DNA from: Progne subis subis | Lineage: Eukaryota; Chordata; Aves; Passeriformes; Hirundinidae | DNA length: 64,000 bases | Direction of reading: 5' to 3' | Assembly (NCBI GenBank): GCA_022316685.1 | Contig: JAKJHU010000033.1 | Coordinates: forward strand, 920,321 to 984,320 | Shown here: piece after piece, positions 35,975-52,568 of the stretch | How positions within the stretch are numbered: position 1 is the first letter of the stretch | How the letters are laid out: each line of letters starts with the position of its first letter | Position numbers and translations under genes: made by a program | The notes under the pieces: model-generated | The model's database searches: none | What the model saw: the letters and a program-made list of their open reading frames with translations, nothing else | Told to the model about the DNA's origin: nothing

Positions 35975-36450
35975 CAACCCCACAGCACCCCGAATTGCCC
36001 CATGGCGGCTGGGGGCCTCGCTGCCCTGCAGCTCCCCCAACACTGCCCTAAACCATCCCCAAAGTTCCCCATGACACCCCTAAAATGCTTCACGGCGCTC
36101 CTGGGCCTCTGCTGCACCACACCTTCCCTAAAGTGCTCCCAAACCATCCCCAAAGTGTTCCAAAACACCCCAAAAGTGCCCCACGGCGCGCCTAGGCCTG
36201 CACTACCCCACAGCTCGCCCCTGAAGCACCCCTAAAGTGTCCCGCCACCCCCTCAATTACCCCACTGAGCCCCTGAGCCTCTGTTTTGGCAGCACCGTCC
36301 CGAAGAGCCCCCGAAACATCCCCAAAGCACCGCGCGGAGCTCCAGGGCCGCCGCCGCCCCCCCAGTCCCCGGACCCCCCCAAATCGGCCCCGGGGGGCCC
36401 GGCCCCACAACACCCCAAACACCAGCGTCTCCCCCCGAAGCACCCTGCCG
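35975..36450. repeat. degenerate CCCCAAA-rich tandem repeat
   Basis: The plus strand repeats variants of CCCCAAAGTGCCCCAC and CCCAAACCATCCCCAAAG over nearly 500 bp, with unit length drifting between about 10 and 20 bases. The opposite strand is rich in GGGG runs. It lies inside the inferred LZTS2 first intron and carries only artefactual open frames. Confidence 0.6.
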
Positions 36451-36499
36451 CTCAACTCCCCGGAGCGCCCACACATCCCGCGGGACCCCCGGGCGCCCC

Positions 36500-36700
36500 G
36501 GGCCCGGCCCCCGCACTCACCGCGGCCCCGCCACCGCCTCCCGCGCCGCGCCGCGCCCCGGCCCCGCCCCCTCGCGGCCCCGCCCCTCGGCTCCGCCCCC
36601 GCACGGGGCCACGCCCCCCGCGGGCAGGGGCCGGGACACGGGGGTACGGGGCGGGGGGACACGGGGCGGGGGGACACGGGGCGGGGGGGCACGGGGCAGC
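36500..36700 (-). promoter_or_regulatory. LZTS2: LZTS2 promoter and probable first exon
   Basis: CpG-dense block with a strong minus-strand donor (GCCGCG|GTGAGTGC, exon end at 36521). Repeated GC boxes lie to its right, merging into a G-rich tandem repeat at 36634-36697. The transcription start itself is not resolvable. Confidence 0.55.
36634..36697. repeat. short G-rich tandem repeat (about 15-bp unit)
   Basis: Roughly four copies of a unit like GACACGGGGCGGGGG run head to tail. Each contains two G runs, so the plus strand fits a G-quadruplex pattern many times over. It sits immediately upstream of the inferred LZTS2 first exon. Confidence 0.75.
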
Positions 36701-36739
36701 CCCACGGGTACGTTCCCGGTCACGTTCGCTCCGGGGGAT

Positions 36740-37815
36740 TCCCGGGGCTCAGCCCCTTCTCTCTCCCAGCTAAGCCGCCCGTCTCAGGGCTCTGCACCTC
36801 CAAAGTATCCCCAGGCCTCTGGGGTGAAAAACTCTCTTGATTCTGCTCCTCTCCGCAATTATTTGGTGAGCCCAGCGCTCTGCTAAGGGGCCCGGGGGCC
36901 TCTGCCCCGCTTGACATCACACAGTGTCCCCCCAAGACTTGTTACAGCTATTTGCCACCCTCCAACCTTTTGTGCAGACCCAAACTGGGGGCAAAAGGAG
37001 AATAAAATAAACCCTCAAGAAACCACCTGCTCCCCAAGGTCTGGAATCAGCCAAGATCCTCCCCACAGGCTCAGCTTCTTCACCCGTTCTGAGGTCCATG
37101 GAGGGATAGGAGGGAGATGGGGCCCTGGGCTATCTCGCTGCCTTACTTCCACTCTAGAGCCCCATGTCAGCACCTCACCTGAACTAGACTGGGTCAAATG
37201 GAAGCCAGTGAGATGGAGGGGACCCTTGGACTGAGGGGGAAAACCCATAGCCCCCACCCACACCATGTGAACCCTGCCCCAGCTCCACTCCCCCCATCTT
37301 ACCTCTGCTTTCCCAGGACAGTCCTCTGCCACCACCCCCATCCTGCCTGTGGGTGCTCACACCTGCACTGACAGCACCCAAGGGTGCTCTCCAGGTGAGC
37401 TGGTGCACCCCGGAAACCTGGGGCTGGGTGTGTGCCACTCGCCTGCTCTGGGCCTTCATTATGGCTCAGGTTAAAACTATTCCCAGCACGGAGGATGGTA
37501 ATGATCCGGTGTGCCAGGGCTGGGGCAGGATGCTCAGAGCAGCAGGGACATCGACAGCGGGCCACCTCCTCCCTGGCCAGGGTACCCTCCCCAGACCCAG
37601 GGCACTCCAGTCACAGAGACAGAGAAGGCATTCATATTTATGCTTTAATAAAACTAGAAAGAGGGGAAAAAAATCAAAGGGATTAGACCAAGATCCAGCC
37701 ATGGACACTCCCTACCATGGCAAGGACTAGTCAGGTCACAGTATTTGCCGCCCGCAGCCCTGAGGGCAGACCCCCCAAACCCAGCAGAGCAAGGCAGGAC
37801 TATTTCCCACATGGT
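36740..37815. other. intergenic DNA between TWNK 3' end and LZTS2 promoter
   Basis: No gene recognised. It contains a short element at about 37446-37512 that resembles one at 14.48 kb (see findings). Otherwise it is unremarkable GC-rich spacer. Confidence 0.5.
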
Positions 37816-37821
37816 TTTATT
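37816..37821 (-). terminator. TWNK: probable TWNK polyadenylation signal
   Basis: TTTATT on the plus strand gives AATAAA on the minus strand, about 685 bp downstream of the TWNK stop. A second AT-rich candidate lies near 37630-37655. Confidence 0.5.
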
Positions 37822-38505
37822 GCTGGTGATGCCCCCCCAGAGAAAGGGGCTTGGGAGACCCTGAGCAGAGCTGGGCAGGTCAGGCACCAGCCGAGCAGCT
37901 AGAACTGGCAAGTTCCATGTAACACCTGCTCCCATCCTGGAGCACGAGACACCTACAATCTCTCACACTTTCCTTCACTGTCTTTTCCTCGTTGGCTCCA
38001 TTCCACACAGGGTTGACCCCACAGACCTCATTTATAACGGGGAGGGGGGGTTCCTACTTTTCTACTATGCGTCCCTCTGCATAGTTGTCCCCCACAATCC
38101 CTCCCATTTAGTGACAGCTCAGGATTTCAGCTTCATTTTAGACACAATTTAACGACCTGCCCCAGGTCCAGGTTTACTCAAATCCCTGACCCGCAGATCA
38201 TCCCCACCGTCATACGGCTTACTCTGCCTCTACTCCCCCCATGCTGCCTGCACTCAGCACCAACACCAGTGTTTGTCAAAGCACCTTCCCCAGCTTCACT
38301 AGGATGAGACCACTCCTCCTCTCATGGTGATCCCCCATCTCAGAGACATCGTGCTGCTGGTCAAGAGGTTTGTTCATGCAGGAGAAAGGGCCACAGAGGT
38401 GCATGGCAGATGCTCCCAGGGAAGAGGAGCTGGCATATTCCAGCCTTGGGCTGCCAGAACTAGTCTCTGTTCCTCCAGACGAACTGAGGAAGAGACCTGC
38501 TGGGC

Positions 38506-41500
38506 TCATGGCTTCTTGGAGGCTCCTGAGCCTCCCTCCACGACTTTGTTGGCTAAATTCTCCTTGTCCTCCTTCACTTTCTTCAGCCTGACTTTGCTTT
38601 TGGAAGATGAGAAGGAGAGCGAGGCCTTGCTGAATTCCAGAGGGAAGATACCCACATCCCCATCAAAGCGATTCTTGGACACCTGCAGGTAGCGCTTCCC
38701 TGGCCCTGTCACCAGCTTACGGTCCTGCAGGATGAGGACGTTGTCAGCCTCCTGGCTAGCCTGGAAAGAAGAAAACATCTCCAGGAGTGTGCCAGGAATG
38801 CTGCCAGTGACATGCCTCAGCGATGCTCAGAAACACTTGCCCAGCTCCTTTAAACCGTTTTACAGGGCACCCAGGGCCACCGCAACTCCAGCATTTCCCC
38901 AACACCAACCCCTCGTGTTACCCTGGAACATCCAGTGATGCACCAGGCACACCCTGTGGCACAGCCCACACTAGGGAAACGGGATCAAGGGAGGGCTGTG
39001 CACAGAGAGCACCTCCTGCCCACTACTGCAGGGCTGGTCAGCATCACGGAAGAGACTGGAGAACTCAGAGAGCCCATCCCCGCACCCTCCCTCTTTAATT
39101 ATCTCCTACGACATTCCATTTACAGTCAGTATTAATTAACTGCACCTAAAGCCCCGACAGAGCTTTAGCTGACAATGGGTATGCTCTCTGCCTGCATCAG
39201 GACTCTGGGAGACATCCCACACCTTTTTAAGCCCCCAGTGATGATCCAGGGTGCTGATGGCAGCTGAGGATGACTGCCCAACACAAACTAGCCCCTTCCC
39301 AGGAAAACCCTGTGCCCAAGGGACAGGAAGGGCCACCCTGGCCCAGCTCACCTTGGCAGAGCCAAAGATGGAGGCCGTCTGCAGCTCCTTCTCATCATCC
39401 TCCTTGCGAGGATGGATGATCAGGGTGATGTGGCACATGTTGTCCGTGGCAAACTTGCGGAAGGCACCAACGATGTAGTCCTGGGCAGCGAGCCTGCCAC
39501 AGCAGCAAGAATGGGGTCAGGGGCTGGCATTGCTTGGTGGCAGGGGGCAGAGAGATGCTGATCCCCACAGCAGAAACCACCCAGGAATGTGAGGAAAACA
39601 AGCCCACATGGGAAGAGGGATGTGGTATGGCAGGGATGGCTGGTAACCTGCCCAGCCCTCCCCACCTCTTCCTCTTCCTCCCTAGAGCACTGGTTACCCT
39701 TTAATGAAACACGGTGGTCAGACAGGAGTAAAGGCAACACCCCGTGCGGATCCCTAGCCCCTGGCATAACACCTGACAGGGACAGCTCCAGCAGTGAGGG
39801 AGGCAGAGAAAGGAAGGGTCAGACTGGAAAAGGGCTACCTGTCCACAGAGAGGTTCTCGTGTCCCATCATGAACTGGAGATTGTCGACGACCACGTGGGT
39901 GATGTCATACATGTAGACTGCGTGCTGCATGGTGTCAATCACTGTCCTGAGCAGAGGAGACCAGGATCAGCCCCAGCGATTAGAGGAGTTAGGGATGAGA
40001 ATGCTGACCCAGGCAAAGGGACGCAGAGAAAGAGTTGGAAGGTACCAGACTGCGTCCTGGTGGGACCTGGGCACATCCCACCTCTGCATCTCCCCCAGTG
40101 TATAAGCAGGTGCAGCCCCATCGCCGCAGTAAAGGTAGTTGGGATCAGAAGGACCCAGCTGCTGCCCACACCGTCCCCGCCTACTACCCTGCAATGCCCC
40201 CAGCCCACAGGGATCCTCAGGGCATATAGGGATGTGTGGAGGTGCCACAGTGCCTGACGAATAAAAGGAGTTGGAGGTGTTTGTCCTCCCTCTTCAGCAA
40301 ACAACAGCATTGCAGTGAGCAGGGTGTGGAGGGCACATGTCCTGCCATGGGCACGGGATGGCTTCAGAGCACAGGGTCAAGTCCCCTCCTTCCCCCCACG
40401 CCAGAGAAGCTGTGAGAATCCCCATGAAAGGAGGAACACACATGGTTGGCCACACGGTCCCCGCACAGCAACCCTGGGACTTGAATAGGCCCAACAGTGC
40501 CTCCTGCCAGCCCTGAATCTGTGACACACTGCAGGGGAAGAGCCCCAGCTCCCCAAGGCCCTGCAGCACATGCCACGAGGGGTAAATGCCACGGGGAATG
40601 GAGGTCCAGGACCATACTTGATGTTCTGCTGGCCATGGAAGGTCATGAAGTAGAGCGGGAGCTCCTCGAAGCGGTCAGCCCACTCATCGTACAGCTCTAG
40701 CTGGTCCTCCAGGCGCCGGCCAGCAAACTGCGTCAGCATGATTTTGGCCAGGCGGACGTTGTTGATCTCAAAGCTGCCCCACAGCGTGCACACTCCCTGC
40801 ATGCACAGGTCCAGTGCATACTCGCTGATAAATGTGGTCTTCCCACTGCCCGTTGGGCCTGGTACAAGGACAACAACAGGAGAATTATTGGTGGAAATTA
40901 TCTGACCCATCCTGACCATTGGTGTTGGGGGGGGTTGTCTAGAGGTGGAAGCACCAGGGAGCAGGATAAGAGAAGCCCATCTGCAGCACTCACACCATAA
41001 ACAAATTCTCGTGCCACACGACACAACTGGGTGCTTGGGCACGGCCTCCCACAGCTTATGCGTCCCCACAGGTCCCTCTGAAGGGCTGGGCAGCCAGTGG
41101 GGCGAGCAGAGGGAGAGCTCAGGGTGGCAGGTGGGAGCAGGGGTAAGGAACAGCCCAGGACTTCCTAACACCGCCCCAGGCATGAGAGCCCTTCACTGCA
41201 TTGGCATGCACGGTCCCACTGAACTGAGGAATGCACCCCAGCCTCTCACACACCCACAAGACTGGCTCAGCGAAAGCCTTGAGCAGAGAGACCTGCAAGG
41301 CTCATGAAGCACCACCCCCAGGATGGTGAAGCCACCAAAGACCCCTCTGCTGGCCCTGTCCACCAGTTATTGTGCCCGTTACCCGTGAAGATGGTGAGCT
41401 CCCCTCTGCGGTGCCCTTTGAGGAGCTTGTTGAGCTCAGGAAAACGTGCCCACTTGACGCCAGACACCTGCTCGGTGTTGACCAGCTCCCCGAACACCTC

Positions 41501-42646
41501 CTCACGCAGCTGCCGGAAGGAGACGATGGATTTGTGGCTGGCAAGCAGGGCAGAACGCAGGATTTTGGTGACGTTCAGGCCCTGGTTCAGAGCTTCCAAG
41601 GGCCGGGGCTGCAGGTTGCCAGGGCGCACCAGAGAGCAGCGCTTGAGGCTCAGCTTGCGAGCAAAGAGCTTGGCAGCCTCCCAGGAGCGCAAGTCCTCGC
41701 CGAGCCACAGCGTGATGCGCTTGAACTGCTCCAGGTAGGGGAGAAGGGTGGGAGGCAGGCAGCTGGTCCCCCGCGGCAGGGACAGGCTGGCCACTCCTGC
41801 AGCTTGGTGCAGGGCCAGGGCATCCAGCTCCCACCCGGTTAAGACCAGCTCCGTGTCCCGGCGGCCAATCAGGTGCAGCCCAAAAAGATTGCGATAGGAA
41901 TCGAAGCGGGGTAAAGTCTCTTCCACAGTAAGTTATTGTGCCCCCATTTTTCTCCACCCTCACGAGCTTCAGGCCCTTCAGGGTCGCATCTTGAGGGCTG
42001 AACCAGGGGAAGATGAGAGACCTGGCAGTCCTCGAGATAACGCACACCGAAGCGTTTCAAGGTGGCATTTGTCACCTGGGAGATACCAAACAAAGCCTTG
42101 GTCTCCCTGGTCTCCTTCTCATCCAGCAGCTCCCAGAGCGGCAGAGCCCGTTCCCAGATGCAGCGGGCATCCTCTCGAGCCTGTCGCATTTCCTCCTCCG
42201 TCTCCTCCGAGCTGGCAGGAGGAATGGGGGAGATGCCACGGAGCCGCATTTCCACGTTAGCCTGGAAGTCCTGCCAGGTGCCCTCGGCCAGGGTGGCCGT
42301 GCACAGGAAGCTGCCCGTGGTCTTGTCAATGAAAAGCGTGAACGGGGCATTGGCGGAGAGCGGCTGGTCCCCGTGGTCGCCGACGAAGAGGCTGGGGGTG
42401 TGCAGGCAGCTGTACCCATCGTGGAAGGGGATGTCCTGCGCCCGCAGGTACTGCCGGATCTCGGTGATGGAGACGGAGGGCGCGGGCCCGTCGGGGGAGG
42501 GCAGCACGTCCTTCTTGTAGCGCCGCTGGCCGAGGCGGCCCGGCGCCCCGGGGCTCAGCGAGGCTCCCTTGCTCCTGGCCCCCCCGCACAGCAGCGGCAG
42601 GAAGGCGGCTGGCGGCTCTGCCGGGCCGCAGGGGCACCAGCGCCAT
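38506..42646 (-). CDS. TWNK: TWNK, mitochondrial DNA helicase Twinkle (three apparent one-base insertions in exon 1)
   Basis: Five exons in transcript order: 42646-41383, 40858-40618, 39946-39839, 39493-39352 and 38760-38506. Exons 2-5 are intact. Walker A ([19 protein letters not shown]) opens exon 2; ESYALD-type helicase blocks, [26 protein letters not shown] and [13 protein letters not shown] follow. Exon 1 encodes a short mitochondrial presequence, the primase-like region ([20 protein letters not shown]) and the linker ([21 protein letters not shown]). It is not a single frame: homology moves forward one base near 42602, 42023 and 41927. Removing one base at each gives a continuous 668-residue protein in phase with exon 2 (human 684). 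Family knowledge: Twinkle is the hexameric replicative helicase of mtDNA. Start codon at 42646 (MALVPLRPG) is chosen by position and presequence character. Confidence 0.95.
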
Positions 42647-42866
42647 CCCGACCGCCCTGGCACCCGCCCGCGCCGCCGCCGCTCCGCATGGGCGCCTGCC
42701 CCGCGGACCCCCGGCCCCGCGGAGCCGCTCAGGGCGCAGCCCCCACGTGGGTCCGCACGGACACCGCCATTGCCGGTCCCGCTCCCGGAGCGTCACTTCC
42801 CGGCGGGGTCGGGGCCGTCCCGTCCCGCCCCTCCCGCCGGTTCCGGCTCCGGGTGAGCGCGGAGCC
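42647..42866. promoter_or_regulatory. bidirectional TWNK/MRPL43 promoter
   Basis: Only 220 bp separate the two divergent start codons. The segment is CpG-rich without a TATA box. It includes an ETS/GABP-like CACTTCCCGG at about 42794-42803 (GGGAAGTG on the minus strand), a CGTCA half-CRE just before it, and a YY1-like CCGCCATTG near 42765. These site types are typical of nuclear genes for mitochondrial proteins. The same head-to-head pair exists in mammals. Confidence 0.8.
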
Positions 42867-43801
42867 ATGACGGGCCGCGGGTCGCCCAGCCGCTTCCTGA
42901 CCGCCGTGCTGCACAACGGCGTGGGCCGGTACGTGCGGCAGCTCCAGCGCCTGCAGCTCCTCTTCAGCCCCACCGCGGCCGACGCCCGCGGCGCCAGGTA
43001 CCGCCGGAGGCACCACCCGACCGCCGGGGATGGGGCGGGGGGCGCCCGGTGACCCCTTAACGCGCAGGACGGGTCTTCCCCTGGGCCCGTCAGCGTGGGG
43101 AAGGGACGGTGCTGCTGTCCCTGACCACCGGGCAGCGGCGGGGGGGCACCCCCAACCTCCTGCGAGACGGGGCAGGAGCTGGAAGGCGGCACCGGGGGCA
43201 TCACCCCAAATTCTGCGCCGTGACCCCTCCCGTGGGCCCGGCGCGGGCGGACGGTGACCCTAGTCTGGCGGCTATGGCGATTCGTCCCTTCTCTGGCCCC
43301 CAGGCAGTTCGTGGAGGAGACGGCACAGGACTTCGCCCGGCAGCACCCCGATGTCGTCCTCTACGTGAGCCCCCACTCGGGCCCGGGCCCGGCCCCGGTG
43401 CTGCGGGCCGAGTACTGTGAGTGCTGGGGGGGTTTGGGGAGGGGGTGGGCACGGGAGTCTCCCTGCCCTGCCCCGGCTCTGTACTGTCTCTGCCCGGCGC
43501 AGCTGCTGTGGGATGGGGAGCAGCAGCTGCCCCCGGAGGCTGCAGCGTCGGGGGAATCCCGGCCTGATCCCCTCGCTCTGCTGCAGTGAACGGGACGGTG
43601 CGGGAGGAGCTCATTGCCAGCAGGACAAGTGAGGAGATCCTGCAGCTGGCCACCAAGCTGGCCAACCAGTCTGGCCTGGACATCATCCGCATCCGCAAGC
43701 CCTTCCACACAGACAACCCCAGTGTCCAGGGCCAGTGGCACCCCCTCACCAACAAACCCTCCATCCTCACCATCCAGGGCCCACGCCTGCAGCCCCAATA
43801 A
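42867..43801 (+). CDS. MRPL43: MRPL43, mitochondrial large ribosomal subunit protein mL43
   Basis: Three exons: 42867-42997, 43304-43416 and 43587-43801. Phases 2 and 1 match across junctions, giving 152 residues. The N terminus [23 protein letters not shown], an L51/S25/CI-B8 (thioredoxin-like) fold, and the signature [18 protein letters not shown] are diagnostic. The protein is a structural component of the 39S mitoribosomal subunit. Its stop codon lies within the polyadenylation signal (see separate entry), so the 3' UTR must be only a couple of dozen bases. The long alternative C terminus known from some human isoforms is not used in this frame. Confidence 0.97.
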
Positions 43802-43802
43802 A
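43797..43802 (+). terminator. MRPL43: MRPL43 polyadenylation signal overlapping the stop codon
   Basis: The end of the reading frame is CAA TAA followed by A, so AATAAA at 43797-43802 contains the TAA stop at 43799-43801. No other AATAAA occurs on this strand in the next several hundred bases that I found. Confidence 0.8.
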
Positions 43803-43884
43803 GCCTCTTCCACCCCCACGTCTCCACATCCATTTCTCTGGCCTTTAGAGGGACACTGCTACACCATGTCCAGACAGAGCCATT

Positions 43885-43894
43885 TTTATTTATT
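43885..43894 (-). terminator. SEMA4G: probable SEMA4G polyadenylation signal (doubled)
   Basis: TTTATTTATT on the plus strand gives AATAAATAAA on the minus strand, two overlapping canonical signals. They lie 1.6 kb beyond the SEMA4G stop and about 85 bp from the MRPL43 signal, so the two genes end tail-to-tail almost touching. Confidence 0.55.
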
Positions 43895-45491
43895 GCTGGG
43901 GGAATGCGGAGCTGTGCATGAGGAGTTCCAGACACAGAGGTTGTCCTTGGGGTCGAGGGTGGTCTTTGGGGTAGTCCTTGGGGGTGGCTCACGCCCCCTT
44001 CTTGCAGCAAAAACAAGGGCTGGGCAGGGTGCCAGAGTGTGCAACTCTTGCCTTTTCCTGCTAAGCCTCACTCTCCTCAACTCAGGAGGCCTGAGCTGTA
44101 GCACATGAGGGACCCCGGGGGTTGTCACCCCTCTCTTGTTTCCCGTGCAAGGCTGAGCCCTTGGCAACGTCCTGATCATGGAGATACAAGCATGGAGGTA
44201 CATGGGGGAGGACATGGACCCCCACAGGTCTGTCCCTCCCCAGCTTCTCCAGTGCCACCACACTGTCCCTGGAGCATGAGATGCTTTTGTCACCTCCATC
44301 TCTCAGGTTCCCCCAGGAGGTGGCAGAAGCAGAAACAGTTGGGAGGACTTAGGGACCATGGCTGCTTCTGGAAAGTGCCATGAAGAGAAGGCTCCAGAGG
44401 GAGGCAGGCCCTTATCCAAGGTTCTTCTTCCTCACTGTGTGAGGACATTTCCCTGCACACGCATTTTCCCACGGGTGACAGGGCTGTGCCTGAACCCCAG
44501 TTCACCAACAGCACTGTACAGGAGGGCAGAAACACGTTGTGCTTGGAGCCACAGGGGCACTGCAGACATCAGGGGCACGTGGATGGTGCTCTGGTCCCTT
44601 GTCACGCTGTAGGGCAGGGTGGTAGCTGCCAGTCCTGCTGCAGTGCATCTTGCTGCATCCAGTGCCCTGGGGAAAGGGATCAGAGCCCTGTCAGGGTTGG
44701 AGGCCCTGGGGGTGCCACCTCCCCAAGGCACCCAGCCCCATATTTCACCTGTGGCCTCTTCGCAGTGGGCACATGCCCCTTTCACCAGCTGCTCCAGTGT
44801 ATCCAGGACATCAGTTCCTCGCCCTATCTCTCGTCCCTCGCCAAACCGTCCTCTCCCAGAGAGGAAATCCTGAGGGGGCAGACATGGGACAGTGGGCAGG
44901 GGCTGGAAGCCACTGAGACCATCCCTCACAATGTGAGATGTGTCCAGGGCCCCTCTCCTGCCTGAGGGCCAGCAGCTGGGGAAACCCCACCAGCCCTACA
45001 TCAGGAAGGGTTCCTGTGCCCTGTGAGAAGCACAGGCACAGTATGTCAGCCCTCAGCCCCCCCTCCGTGCTCTTCACCCACCTCTCAGCAGCTATCCAGC
45101 TCCTGTGTGCCAAGGGACACCCAGCAGGGCTGGCCAAGTCCACACATCCACAACAGCGTCTCTCTCGCGTCTGGATGAACAGACAAAACCTCTCCCTCCC
45201 CATGGTGTCCGCTTTCAGCCAGGTGGCAGTTCCTGTCTCCAGCTCATGGCCACCGTCAGTGAGTTTTGATACATAAATAGAGCTCCAAATTTAAATAGAT
45301 ACTTTTTCCTTTTTTTCTGTACAGCAAGTCTCAGTGAATGAAAAGCCAAAGGAATGGCCGAGCCTGGGCACGGCCCAGCTCTGCCACCCAGGAGGTAGTT
45401 TTGTCTGAGTCTTGTAACACTGCTGGCAAAGGGTGGGAGAAGGGGCTGGAGGGGAGGGGGGTCACACTGGCAGGACCCCCCTCCCCAGCCC
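43895..45491 (-). other. SEMA4G: SEMA4G 3' UTR / 3' flank
   Basis: No known protein is encoded. If the doubled signal at 43885-43894 is used, this is a 1.6-kb 3' UTR. It contains an exon-like open segment at 44749-44869 (listed separately) and an AT-rich patch at 45265-45320. Confidence 0.45.
44749..44869 (-). other. exon-like open segment, identity unknown
   Basis: On the minus strand a good acceptor (CTGCCCCCTCAG) precedes 44869 and a donor (GCCACAG|GTGAAAT) ends at 44749. The 121 bases between are open in one frame only (starts DFLSGRGRFGEGREIGRG, 40 codons, phase 1). The obvious downstream acceptor at 44666 leads to a stop after about 20 codons. I do not recognise the peptide. It could be a chance arrangement, an alternative 3' exon of SEMA4G, or a non-coding exon. 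Confidence 0.2.
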
Positions 45492-52454
<6,963 letters not shown>

Positions 52455-52568
52455 CTTCCTGCTCTCTCGGCAAGGGCAGCCACCTCAGCCGCTGCCACCG
52501 GGCCGGCACAGCCGATCCTCGGCACGGGCTCTCCAGCTCTCTGGGACAGGGCTGGCCACCAAACCCTC
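52455..52568 (-). other. SEMA4G: SEMA4G 5' UTR of first coding exon
   Basis: The acceptor TCTGTGTTTCAG ends at 52569 on the minus strand. The 114-base leader up to the ATG at 52454 is GC-rich, with an acceptable start context (GGAAGATGA). Confidence 0.6.

Noticed and set aside
41365..41943. 13-bp identical word AGTTATTGTGCCC at 41365 and 41931 in TWNK
   Set aside because: It lies near one frame shift and near the exon 1 donor, hinting at template switching, but dozens of such 13-mer pairs are expected by chance in 64 kb. Not supportable alone.
42647..42663. Upstream in-frame GTG at 42663 as the TWNK start
   Set aside because: A non-ATG start would avoid the first apparent frame shift, but ATG at 42646 gives a better presequence and one-base removal yields a smooth RLLPLL-type segment.
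42013..42870. 285-codon plus-strand frame across the TWNK/MRPL43 promoter
   Set aside because: Antisense to TWNK exon 1 and then GC-rich promoter DNA. MRPL43 starts in its own frame at 42867.
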